Shown: positions 44,902 to 57,042 of the stretch, in pieces
Layout of the letters: each line of letters starts with the position of its first letter
How positions within the stretch are numbered: the first letter of the stretch is position 1
Assembly: GCA_015227615.1 (NCBI GenBank)
Contig: JAALGZ010000001.1
Location: forward strand, 682,001-746,000
DNA length: 64,000 nucleotides
Direction of reading: 5' to 3'
Origin: Labyrinthula sp. Ha
Lineage: Eukaryota; Sar; Bigyra; Labyrinthulida; Labyrinthulaceae
The notes under the pieces: model-generated
Told to the model about the DNA's origin: nothing
Databases searched by the model: none
Seen by the model: the letters and a program-made list of their open reading frames with translations, nothing else
Position numbers and translations under genes: made by a program

Positions 44902-47900
44902 CTTACGCTTTTTGTTTGTGTTTTCTTTTCCTAATCAATTGGTGCTTTTTAGAAGTATTTTTGGGCGATTAGACAAAACCCGATTAGTCAATAAATCTAC
45001 CGGTAAGTCCTACTAACGTTACTATTCTTCAATTTTTGAAAAAACCAAGAGATACTAAAAGACAATAGTTAAAGTTAAATACATTCATTTTTTTGCAAAA
45101 ACATGAAATACAATAGCTTAATTAAAAATATTTCTCCAAAAATTTCTATCTTCTTGTGAACCCAATTCAATTAATTAGCTAGCATGGTCCTTTTACTTAA
45201 CTCGAGAAACAAAGAAAAGATTATAAGCGAAGCGGGCCTGAAACACTTAGATAATCACAAATAAAATGCTCAAAGAAAATTAGTTAATACTAATGTATAA
45301 CTATAAGAATATCTACCTCATTGATCAATCCCAATAACAAACAAGTGATATAGAAACTCTTGTCTTAAGGCACCCTTAACTAAAAATAATCAGTACTTAC
45401 GCCCAAATTTCTTGTTACACAGCTTTAAAAAAAAGATACTTTTAGCTTTTACATCAAACACTTATTTCTTTGCATTAATTCTGGAGAAAATTTTAGCAAG
45501 GTAATTCTTACACCAATAATGTAGATGTAGAAATTTTATCGTGAGCTAGCTGAGCGATTCTTAGAAACAATAGATTTTAATGACCACAGAAATAACTGAT
45601 CACATTTGAGCTTATCTAATACTTAGATTCTTTGACATTTATGTTGTTTTCAACATAAAAAATGTTGTACCTGTTATAGAATTTACTGTTCTCTTGTAAA
45701 CTTCCTAGAATGATATCAGGATTACCCTTTTCTGCTATTGCATGCAAAATAAATCTAAAGATCCTAATATATTTACTTCATGATCTTCATATTCTTCATC
45801 AGAGCATATGATATCATTTTCTTAGTGCATAACACAGTCATCACTAGGATCGGTACTTGGCTTTCTTCGGCTGGAGAATGACCCCTCAGTAATTTTACTT
45901 CTGACTATATTATGTTATTAACGTAACAAAAACTCGTTAGCTAAATATTGGCTAATTGTAAGTTCAGATTTTATTTATTCTGGTGTATATTGACAAGAGG
46001 TAGGTAAGTGAAAGAAGAGTATATAGTGGTTTCAACCCAAAGGTTTCCCATCGTAGACTATGATTTCCGAATGGTAAATCCACAAAATTGGTATTCATTT
46101 GTAAACAATAAAGAATAGATCCTTAAGATAGATGCACACAATCTGCGATTCTGAGGAGAAATATTCCATGGGCTTCTGTTATTCAAGGAAGGTAGTGATA
46201 TAACTTTTTTCTTGTCCAGAATGCTTATAAGTTGTTACTATGGAAATGACATCAACATATACTAGCCCCAATCTCTTTTTTTTATCTTTGAGAAAAACTT
46301 ATTACCGTGGAACACATTTGTAGAATGTCTCCAACAGTGGCTAATAAACGTCTTTCTTTTTGAACCTGAATTAATTAATGATCTTCGTGCTGAATACAAT
46401 AATAGAAACCCCACTGAAGCAACTAAAAACAGAAAGTTCCAATACAGCTATAGGACATGATTACTACCTAGGCTAAAATTTGAGGTTCTGAAGGTTTTAA
46501 ATGTAATCTTCATCATAAAAGAGTATTTCCCGCTTCGCTGTAATATTAAAATAATGGGAATCAACTGAGGAGGGTAGTAATATGCTTTACCGTAATCAAC
46601 TTCTTTTGCATAATAATTGGTGGTCTGAATATACCCGCCCTTAAAATTCATATTTTTAGTTGTAGATGTTTCAAGCCAATTTAGGTTAATATCAGCAAAT
46701 TGTACAAATAAAATACATAATTTTTGAAATAGTTCTCCCTATAGACCCCAAATAATTTCTAAGTATAATTGTGACTTAGTAATTTATAACAAATAAAAGA
46801 ACGTAATGATTAAGCCAAATTTAATTAAGTAGATGATATCAAACTTCCCGAAGTTAAGAACCTCTGATTCGATGGTTCTTAAATAGGATAGCACTTTGTG
46901 TTTCTCTACTAGTTCGCAAAAGCTAAATATTTGGTTATTCCATATTGCTAAGGTTTCCCATGTCGGTAATAGTTCTGGTGATTAGCTTGTATTATGCAAA
47001 ACCTAGTCTTAGTTGAGATTATGAGCTATACTTGCAAATTTTTACGAATTTCTACTGGGATTTGAACCATGCACTTGTAGTTCTAGAAAATTTGAAGCTA
47101 GAGTTTCTATGACAACGGAGGAGACCAACCAAACTGGGGACGGAAATGGAGTGAGGCGCCAGGAATTTGAAGAAACGAAAGTCCAGGGGGGGGGTTGATT
47201 AAATTAATACTAAGACCTATTGAGATGAAATCTTGATAAATAGCAAGGGCAAAACATATTTCATGATGCAGAAAGTACAGGGCGATATCCAGGGAGTAAG
47301 AACTTAAAATATCCAAACAATTGCTTATTGTATAGGTAGTAGTCTTTTTCTATAGTTTCCAAATAGAGATGAGGATGAAGAGACTCCCTGATGGCTAGGT
47401 CTTATCACCTGAATAAGTTTGTTTCTTCTATTATAACCAATCCTTCTTTTCTTAGTAGGAAGAGCATTTGTTGTAGAACCAATTGCAACACAATAATTGA
47501 GAGAAACCTATCTTAAGAGAGTGCAGCAAGCCTCTAACTTAAAATACTAATATTTGCTTCATAAGCATTTATTCTAGTTTATTCAAAGGGATTTTTTTCA
47601 TTATTGAAGCTTTATAAGATGCAGAATAAGTGACTTTTTTCAATTAGGTAAACTTATTTAGGTTTTCAATTTCCATGGAAATAAACAGTACTTGCACTCT
47701 GAAGCTATATAGCATTAATGTTACGTTTTCATAGTCCATTTTATAGGGTTTGTAATTGTGTTGTTTAAGTATTTGATGTTCACATTTTGAGAACAGTGCA
47801 GTTCAACTGCTTGAGAGGTAGTGCCGTTAGCAATGAGTGTGGTAGGGATAGCTAGTTTGGTTGCAAAAAATTGCACAAGGAAGATGAACTTATTATTAAA

Positions 47901-48528
47901 TACAAGAAAGCTCTTAAAGCACTTTTTAAGTGTAATAAACTTTAAGTCCCATCTGATGGTTTGCTATAAATAGTTAAATTTATAAGTTTTGCATGTATCT
48001 ATCCTAGTAATGGAATACATATGTTAGTGGATATATTTTCTCTTTCCCTTGCTGTTTATAAGAAATATTAAAAGAAAAGATATAATTAACATACAATATC
48101 ATTCATTAAGTATGTGTTCATGTCCAGTATTCAATGAAGAAACTCTTTAACATCGTTGCTAAAAGGAGAAAGGCGCTTGAGCTTGCCAGTTACAAGGTTA
48201 ATTACTGGCCTAAGGAATAAGTTTATGACCATGATCTTAATGAAAAAAAGTACTCAATCAATTGTTACCTTTAGCTTTTGTCGTCTTTGCACTTATATAT
48301 TTCCACGGCACTGAATTTTGGGCAGAGTTGATTAGCAATGTCATCAAACAAGTTGCATTTTATTGAAAACTTCGCCCAAATACCTATCATATTGCAATAG
48401 ATCTAACGTGAAAGAAATTGTTTTCACAAATATCCCTGACTTGCTTCCAAAGACTTTTCTAGGATGACGCAGAGTTCTACCAGTAGCAAGTTGTATTTTA
48501 ATAAGTTTCTTTAGTAATCTATGATGCA
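44902..48528. other. 3.6-kb AT-rich stretch without a supported gene
   Basis: No recognisable gene. A GC-richer patch at 47105-47200 reads open from an ATG on the plus strand for about 30 codons before a run of nine G (about 47187-47195). Minus 46651-46448 and plus 47834-47980 are open, but I see no family. A lone GGTTCAAATCC-like B box on the minus strand near 47060 lacks a tRNA fold. Confidence 0.45.
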
Positions 48529-50811
48529 ATGGATGGTAAAGAAATTATGCCTGGTGAAGAGTATGCGTCGAGGGACGGAGTCTTCTTTCGATCTCTACAA
48601 ACTCAACAAATGTACTATAACCTCGTTGAAAGTGGTTTTGAAGTTAAATTCCAAAATGGAAAGCCAAAGCTAGAAAAGGCAGTAGGTGAGGTAGTATGGA
48701 GACTAATCAAGAATGGAAAAGAAGGGCAAACTTTGAAGAACAAATCTGATGTTCGGCACGTGGTGCCTGGACTACAAATTGGAGAATATGAATTTTCTGT
48801 ATTTTTCGTTTTATTGTGTTGAAAATAGACAGAAACACCTGATTTGAAATCAAATGTAACAGTCTCTCTAACGGTATCATCAATATTCAATGGGCAAACA
48901 GAGTGCATCGTAAAGAGAGAAGTTGAGTTGAAACCTGTGAACCCAACCATGAAAGTGAAATTTGCGATATTTCGGCATCAGGAGAATGCAACGGTTGTTA
49001 TTGAATTTCGTCCTGCCTCCAAGGATAAGTTGAAGAATTTTCTTTATAAGAAATCTTGTTTTGTAACTGCGTCTTTAACCAAGTTTCCACTGCAGAGTGT
49101 GAGACAGGAGGTTATGATTGTATTTTTTCCTTCTTTGATGATTTAAAGGCAAGGCAGGAAAGTAAAGCGTTATTAAGAAAGAATGAGTTTATTGTTGAGT
49201 TGACGAAAGGTGCTTCAGGAGTTGGAATGACCCTGGGATGGGACAAAGCAATCAAGAGTGTAATTGTAAAGAAAATAGATCCCAATGGAGCCGCAAAAAG
49301 GTATATATACAATTTTTCTCTCAGCTTTAGAACTGAGAAACTAGATGTTGGGGACATTGTGAGAGGGATTCAAGGCCAGAGAATTGAGCATTTGTCCTTT
49401 AAGAGAGTGATAAAGCTGCTGAGATCCGTACCAAGAACCGTCATTTTGGTAATTAAACCTAAATTACAAGGGTATAAGGTAACTTTAAAACCTTCTTCAA
49501 AAACCCGGCAACTGGAACAAATCAAACTAAAAGCGCTGGAGTCTCCTAATCCTTCCATTCCAGAGCCTAGAGTTAATGTAAAGCCACCGCCTCCTGTTCC
49601 ACCTCGCAGATCCTCTTCGAAATTGGTCCCTAGAAGATCATCCGCTTCTGTTTCAAGTCCTACCAGAAAACCGCCCCCACCCCGAAGATCCATTAAACCT
49701 GAGGTTAATATCTCTCCTGAGAAGCTGGTCTCCCAAGCACGACCACCTATTCCTAAGAAAAACTTTCCAGTTGCACCAATTCCTGTTTCTCAGTCACCGA
49801 AGCGAAACTCTGCATCATTCAGATCAACGACATCTGATGTCAGTAAGGAAAACATAATACCCGATGTCACGTCTCGCAGTATCCCACCTGGATTTGAAAA
49901 AGTATTTTTTTGTTATTGATAGACTTTAGTATGAAAAGATGAAAAAGAGTCGACTTCCTGAAGGAGCAATATTTAATGCATGGGTAAGAGACGGATCACC
50001 AGCGGGTCCATTAAGTTTCTGGAGCCAAGATTGGCAAGCTGAAGTATCTAAAAAATTGTCGGGATCAACATCTTCTGTCGCTGTTAAAAAAACAGCGGTG
50101 AAGAAAAACAAGTCTAACGTTCAGCAAAATCCAGTCGCTGCGAGACCTGCCAACCCTCTTGCTGAGTTGAAGGCATTTGACCGCTCAAAGCTAAAAACAA
50201 AGCCACAGACTACGCAAGTGCCTAAAAAGAGTAAACCAACAACCCCTAGAAACCCAATGGAGGAATTAAAAGCCTTCGATCGTTCGAGTCTCCGATCAAG
50301 AAATAAAGAGCAGAGTAAGAAAGTATCAAATATAGCCCCAACGACTCCAAAAAATCCAATTGAAGAACTGAAAGCTTTCAATCGAAGCAACCTGAAAAAG
50401 AGCAGCAATAATACAGAACCCCTAGATAACGCCTTACAGGATGAAACGAAGAAGAACATATCATTTGAAGATACAACTAGTCATCGTCAAGCTAATCCAC
50501 TATCTGAAATCAAGAAATTTGATAGAAAGCAGTTGAAATCAGCACCGCGAGAGTATAAAACTTTACCAGCTCAAATGAAGCCTATGAATCCTTTGCAAGA
50601 GTTAAGAAGCTTTGATCGATCTAGGTTGAAATCAGCAAACAGTATAAGTTCAAGTGCTAGTGTTAAAGAAGACTCGCCCAAGAGCTTAGGGGATGACGTC
50701 CAGCTAAAGGATGCATTTTCTGAAGCATTAGACAACATACGACAAGTCGTTGGAGATAGAGAATCGGAATCGGGAAGTGATTGGGATGATGATGACGACT
50801 GGGCGATGTGA
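48529..50811 (+). CDS. PDZ protein with five WH2-like repeats and acidic Trp tail (putative Arp2/3 activator)
   Basis: Five exons (48529-48798, 48829-49119, 49149-49300, 49331-49901, 49930-50811) with introns of 30, 29, 30 and 28 nt give 721 residues. Order: an N-terminal beta-rich domain of unknown type (1-190); a PDZ domain (about 199-285: KNEFIVELTKGASGVGMTLG to LLRSVPRTVILVIK, with DVGDIVRGIQGQ); a Pro/Arg-rich segment (about 320-380, PPPPVPPRR), a likely SH3 or profilin ligand. Then come five repeats of about 30-45 residues sharing NP-x-x-E-[LI]-K-x-F-[DN]-R-x-x-[LF]-K near 504, 536, 569, 616 and 647, which resemble WH2 actin-binding motifs. The end, LKDAFSEALDNIRQVVGD plus ESESGSDWDDDDDW, looks like the central and acidic (CA) segment of WASP/WASH-type factors. 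Splicing is well supported. The actin role is inference from motif resemblance. Confidence 0.82.
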
Positions 50812-53800
50812 TACGTTGAATGGAACCTTTCTTTTTGCTTTGTCCCCGTTTTGTCTTCTTGTTTTACTAGTCCAAAAGTAAGGTTCTTTGTGTGAAGGAT
50901 TACTACAATGAATTATTACTTATCTTTAGCTCTGTGCAAAGGTAAAAAGTAAACTAGCTGAAACTGTTGTGTTCTGGGGAGATCTAAGCCTTGAACTAAA
51001 AGTATACTATTTTTGAGAACATAGTTGGGATGGTCCGAATAAACCTTAGACTGTTTGGAGTCTAGCATATGTCCATAGGAAATGTAGTAACCATTAAGTT
51101 GAAAGAATTGGGGCCAGCATGTGTTTCTAGCTATATAGAATACACTCGCAAGTGTAGAGCGGCGTTTGCAAGCTCTTTTTTCATGGAAAATGGTAGCAAG
51201 AGCTAGATCTTCAACCTAAGAAAGTTGCACTAGCACAAACGACTCCTTGAATATCTTTCTAATGAATAGTTTAAGAAAAAGTGTTCAATTTAGTAAGAAT
51301 TTGGAGAAGGTAAAACCAACATCCGGCACCTCTGTCAACCCAGAATTAGTTCACGAGAATTGTTGTTGTCTTTTTCTTTGAAATCAGATTTTTTTATGTT
51401 TTGTTTTTTTAAACCCCGACACCAGTAACATGAAATGTAAATGACTTGTGTAAGCAGCTGTCTTCTAATTTCATTCTTATACTTGGGAAAATATTCACCT
51501 CCATGTTTTGATGATAATTTTAAGTGATAACATGCTTATGTAAAATCAATATATAAACCAATATTTACAGCATATTCTTGTTTATATTTATATTTACTGA
51601 AGCTTTGCAACCATGCAATTTGACTTCACTTTCTATTGCCTATGGGGTTTTCCAAAGAATTGCTGAAAGCTACAATAGATCATAACAAGATTTCAGTCGA
51701 TATTTTTTGTATGCCTTAGACCTCTCGCGATTATAAGAGCTGAGCCATGGTCAAGCAAGTGTCTATCACATATGATTCATAATTTTTTGCTGTTGGTAAA
51801 TAGAAGAGTTTTAGCTCTTATTCTAGGTTTTACATATCTGTTTTCCTGCAAAGGCAAGATTGCCCCTTCATCAAAAATATTTTTTTTTGATACACATGAA
51901 TGAACACTGATAAGTGTTGAAGCAAACATCATCCAACTATTAACCCTTCTATTTCACTTTGAATGTTTTCTTAGTGACGTAATCTTCTAAATTACGCTTT
52001 ATCTTTGGTTTTCTCCTAAGAATGTTTAAGTAAAAGTTTAGCATATCCCCAGTTTCCAACTAATGCCCATGAGCTATTGAACTCTATTAATTTATATATA
52101 TGGCTGGTATTTCATTAATTTGTATAATTGGAAGTAAGGATGCTATGCTATTATTACATTCTTTCTGGCTGTAGCCAAAAATTTCATTAACATTTTGAGC
52201 TTTTGGGTAGCATAACCCCCCATTTTTTTTTATATTTCTAGGCCCAAGAATACTTTTATGCTGCTCAGATAGGTCTCATAATAACGTTTCCATTAATATT
52301 ATTTTGAGTTAGGAAAATAGCTTTTTATCGCGTTAATCAAACATAGAAATGTATAAAACATGTTCATACGTTTTGATGCTGACAATTATGGTACCCTTTG
52401 CTTCTTCTTTCTCATTAATGCCAATAACTGGACCAGATTACTTAGCTAAGACAATGCATCAATTACCTCATCTTTATATACTAGTTACTACTCCGGGGGA
52501 GAGGTTATTAACAGGATGATCTGCTGCAGGTAGGCTTTTTGGCTGGATAAATATTTTCCAAAATGAAATAGAACATATAGGACCAGAAAGCACAAAAGAA
52601 GCAATTACAATCGTACAATATGAAATGACAAGGCGCAGCTGTTGAATAAAAAAGAAGTTATGCAATAAAGAATGGAAGTTGTATTGTATATTCAACCATC
52701 ATTTATCTTAAAACACACCAATGGAAGATTTAAATGACAACTTGTGGAATGAATGAAGTAGTTGGATCACAGTAGCAAGGCATGAGACCATGTTAATGTA
52801 GATTTACTGCAACAAAAGCAGCCATTATAGGTACATAACACTAAATACTATAGATTTTAAAAGATTATATAGACATCAATATGAAAGTTGAAATTTCGAA
52901 GATGTATGAGATCTTCGAATGTCAGCCTCAGATAAACTTATCAACTATAATATTACATACAAAATAGAAGAACTTATTAATGCCAAAACTATCTTAATAA
53001 GGTGTACATGAAAAGAATTCAGAGAGCTGTGACAGTTCCAAAATTTTATATTTCTAGGAGAGTTGAGCTTTATGCACTAGAGAAGCAGAACAATAAGGAT
53101 ATATGAAGAAAAAAACCATTGCACTGAAGAAAGTACTCAGGATGAAACTATTTTGATATGATATATTTGGAAATGATGTACTTTCAAGCGCGACAACGCT
53201 GTTTCATATTGACATAACAGATAGATGGTCAGTTTAGCTGACAAATTGGGTCTCGGCAAAAGATATGATAAATGAGCTGTTGAACTAGAAGCATAGTTTG
53301 CATAAAAGAAGAAGCCCAAAATCAGCAGAAGAAAAGACAATACAAATCGAAAGCTAGAGAGATTGTCGTTGGGTTAATCTGCAGAAAAGGAATAGGTTTT
53401 ATTATTTGAAATGAGGTTGTGTAAGGTAAGATATGGGTTTCCTGGTTGAAGTTAGGATATAGGGATCGAGTTTTAATTATTTTAGACTACAGAAAACAAA
53501 GACAATTCAAAATGAAAGAAACCTCTTGATTGGGAAGATAGAAAACACAGGCTAATTACTTTATGAAAGGGGTTATATTTTGTTTTTTAAATTTCTAGTA
53601 AGAAAAACAAGAAGCCGTGATTGTAACAGGAAGGGATGCATTTAAGCCAAGAAAAAATTATATATATATAAGGAACATACAATTCCAAAAAAGCATAGAC
53701 ATAAAAGGAAGAACTATAATTGAAGTCTTTTGTATAAAACACAGAAATAGATTCTATAAATGTTTGGCTCAGCCACGGGGGCACAGAGCTAAGTTTACTA

Positions 53801-54736
53801 TACGTCAGAGGAAGTAAGAGAAGAGCTAAGTTTAATATTGTGTTTAATTTATTAGGCGTTGGTGTTTTTCTACTTTTTTATATCAAGAGCTATACGAATT
53901 AATGAAGATAATTGAAGCAACTTCTACGGTTTTTATAAGATCTTGGCTAGATTGTTTCACTAGTATTTCTTTTTAGAGGTGAAAATATGGTTAATATTGA
54001 CTGCTGTGATAATGATATACCATGTCTGAAAACTTTCCTTTGACAGGCTGAAGAATACACCTGTATTCCTTTCAATAATTGAATTTGTTTTCTACCAACC
54101 GTCAGTCATATTTTACTTGTCCTCCTTTCCGCAGCATCGATGTTATATCTAGAAACAACATCTATTTTTAGATAGCTTTATCCAGTTCAGAATAGAGTCT
54201 TAATATCAGTACCTTGGGTATCTCTTCATTAGTATATAACTTTTCAAAATGACTTCATAAACACTAAGTATAGCATCTGATGAATTTGAGCAACAAATAA
54301 TCCTAGATTTCTTTTCTTTCAATTCAGAAATGAATCTGCCAATGGATGTCTCCTTTCGATTTACGCATAATATGTTAAAATCTACACCTTTGAATTTACT
54401 TACCAATCTTTGGTTAAAGCTTAATATTTGACCTAAACGAAAAAAATGATTGTGTATAGCCTATGATACACCATGCTAATATTCTTCCTGTATCATCAAC
54501 AACCCTTCCTGTTTACTTCTTAAAAGATTTGTTTGGTGGTATCCTGCTATATAGAACCGCAAGCAATTAGGTTTTTCATAAACTGAGATATGTTGTATGC
54601 AATTAATCCTTGGAATTAATTGGATTATCTGTTTTGATAGTACTTTAATATTATGGAGTCACTTCCACTTGAGATTATGACTCATTTCTGTGTTCGCCTT
54701 TATTAACGCTCATTCTTATTCTCGTGTTTGTAGATT
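50812..54736. other. 3.9-kb AT-rich stretch without a supported gene
   Basis: No recognisable gene, RNA or repeat. Open frames at 52474-52695 (-), 53137-53340 (-) and 53587-53784 (-) are short and of low complexity. I see nothing else. Confidence 0.5.
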
Positions 54737-57042
54737 ATGGGCCACTTGAATGATAGAGTGAAAAGGCTATTGAAAAAGGTGACCCATGACAGTCCCCCTC
54801 CCTCCCCACAAGAAAATGAATCGCTTAAACATTTGTTTTTTATACCACTTATTCTAATTGGTCCAACCTCAGATCGTGTCAGAAAAAATAATGCTAAAGT
54901 AGAAGGATATAGAACAAACTCCTCGAGTATTACCTTGCAGAGGGGAAGAAAGCTCCTAGAAGACTGGAATTATAGTCGATTGGATTTGATTGTACGAGGT
55001 TATATGTATTGCATCTGCAGAGATGTTTGATATCTTTTCCAAAGGTAGCTGTGGTTTTCTTAAAAAGCACAGAGTATCCAACTATAGCAGCATTGAAGAC
55101 AGTATAAGTATCTTGGCAAAAGTACAACAGTCTTAAAAGGGTTTAAGATCCAATCTAATGAAAGTTCATTTTTTTCTATTTAGGTAAAACTAGTGTTTAT
55201 CAAAGACACTAAAAGCAAATCTTCCAAGTAGACCTATGCGGTCAAAAAGAGCAAGACCTTATAGGAAACAACGGTTTAAGGATGTGCAAAGGTAACTTAA
55301 CTGGCGATTGGATTGGATTCATAGAAGCTTTGGAACAGGCTGCACATATCCCTTAGCGTTGTATTTTAACGTTCAATACATGATTTCTAGGTAAATGACA
55401 TAAGAAGGGCCTTGTTAGACATGTTACTAGAATCAATAGGCTTAAAAAAGCTATTTGAAAATAATAATACACTAAATTCAGTGCCATTTGCAATCAATTA
55501 TCCAAGTTGGGGAAGATTAACTTAATTATATTGGGAACTCGACAATCAGGAACGCTATACCTATAATTTAAATCCATTTTCAGAAATTTTATTCAACTAG
55601 ATAGAGCTAATATATATATATATTAAATATTGTTAATTAACGCCGTCTCCGGTTAGCATTGACTTATCTCCAAGCGAAATAAATCATGCCAGGGGTTAGT
55701 TTAGTGTGTTCAAGTTCCATACGACACAAGAAAGGGTTCTTGGTCAGTTTTTCCCTCTTTGTAAAGCCAAGGGGTTTTCAACTTTGGAGTAGTCAAAGAA
55801 AAACTGCTCTGCAACTGTAGTTGATTTTATGTGCATTTTGACATAAAATAAAACTTTACATGAAAGAAATAACGCCAAAAAGTATCTTTTGCCAAAACTA
55901 TTTTCTATGGTTATGACCGATGAAACTAAAGTGTGGAATAAGATTTCCCATGAATTGAATGAGGTTAATGTGTGATACCTTTATCACTTTGTAAAATTAT
56001 TCGCTAAAACATGTAAGTAATTTTCAGAGATGGTATTTGAAGGATTTAAATTGGAGTTGTATAGAACTGTTTTCAATAGCTTTAAATATGAACAGGTCCT
56101 TAAACATCTCCTTAGACATTATACTACACACTAATGAAGAATAAGATCAATAAAATTTCCTAAAAAGTTTAAATAAAAAAGAAAAACTTTTATTTAGTCA
56201 ACAGAATAAAGTTCTTTACGGTTTCTCCAGGTCCAATGAAATAGCTGATTTTCGACTCAATATTGAAAGGCAGTGGAGTTCTATATTTTTTTGAAACATA
56301 ATATTGTTGATAAATTTCTTGAATATCATTATCAAATAGCGGAGAGCTATAAATGCGAAACTTTAAACAAGATCAAACTTTTAATCTGGGATAACAAAAA
56401 TTCTCATCGGAAGTAACAAAGATGCTACAGACAGAGTTAGCTGACGTGCTTGATTGTCACAAAACGCTGGAGAGGGGGAATACAGCTTTCGCAGTGGCAG
56501 CTAATATCGGTATTTAAGCTGCTGTGTATAACTTGAAGCTGGAGGAGGTGCACAGAATTTTTTATCCAAGATAAAATTTGATTTTTGAGTGGGTTTGAAC
56601 TTATCATTTTGACACTATGTAAGTGTTTGCTATAAGCAGCAGATATAATATATAAATCTGTTTAACTTAATACCTCGGTGGTTTTATCAGCAACATCCTT
56701 TGTATGTTCAGACTATAAAGAAAGAGAAAAATTGATATTCGGTAGTAGCGAGGAGTTGGAATTTGAAGTAAAGATCATTTCTTTCAGCACGTTCTATAGA
56801 CCTATAAGCATATCGAAAAAAGAGACTATGGTTATCGGTATATAGGGAGTTTTCCAGTAGCCAACATTAACAACGAAGGGTAAATGAAAACATTTACCAT
56901 TGATGTTGTTCTTTTTAGGAATAATTTAGAAGACAGCCTTCATATCGACTATGACAAGTTTGAGTTCGAGCTTTTGCAGGAATCAGCTTCAAATTTGTGT
57001 CACCAAGAAAAAATAGCGAGAAGGAAAGCCCATCTTAACTGA
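54737..57042 (+). CDS. possible intron-rich gene or genes, structure unresolved
   Basis: From an ATG at 54737 the frame is open and coding-like (RVKRLLKKVTHDSPPPSPQE). It can be continued through exons 54737-54991, 55021-55101, 55140-55163, 55194-55291 and onward from 55325, with GT-AG introns of 29, 38, 30 and 33 nt. Beyond about 55380 the path branches. Further coding-like pieces are 55392-55525 (RRALLDMLLESIGLKKLFEN), an ATG-started piece near 55910 (MTDETKVWNKISHELNE), 56410-56510 followed by a 29-nt intron (LADVLDCHKTLERGNTAFAV) and 56925-57042 (DSLHIDYDKFEFELLQESAS). No family is recognised. The residue mix (Ala, Gly, Glu, Asp rich) argues against random AT-rich DNA, but with short flexible introns chance joining is a real risk, and a decayed gene is equally possible. 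Confidence 0.3.

Noticed and set aside
44763-44972. Plus-strand frame of 69 codons with a hydrophobic end
   Set aside because: It is antisense to COX6B exon 1 and its intron, which are fixed by homology.
47040-47080. tRNA-like B box on the minus strand (GGTTCAAATCC)
   Set aside because: The T stem has mismatches, and no A box, anticodon arm or acceptor stem can be drawn around it.
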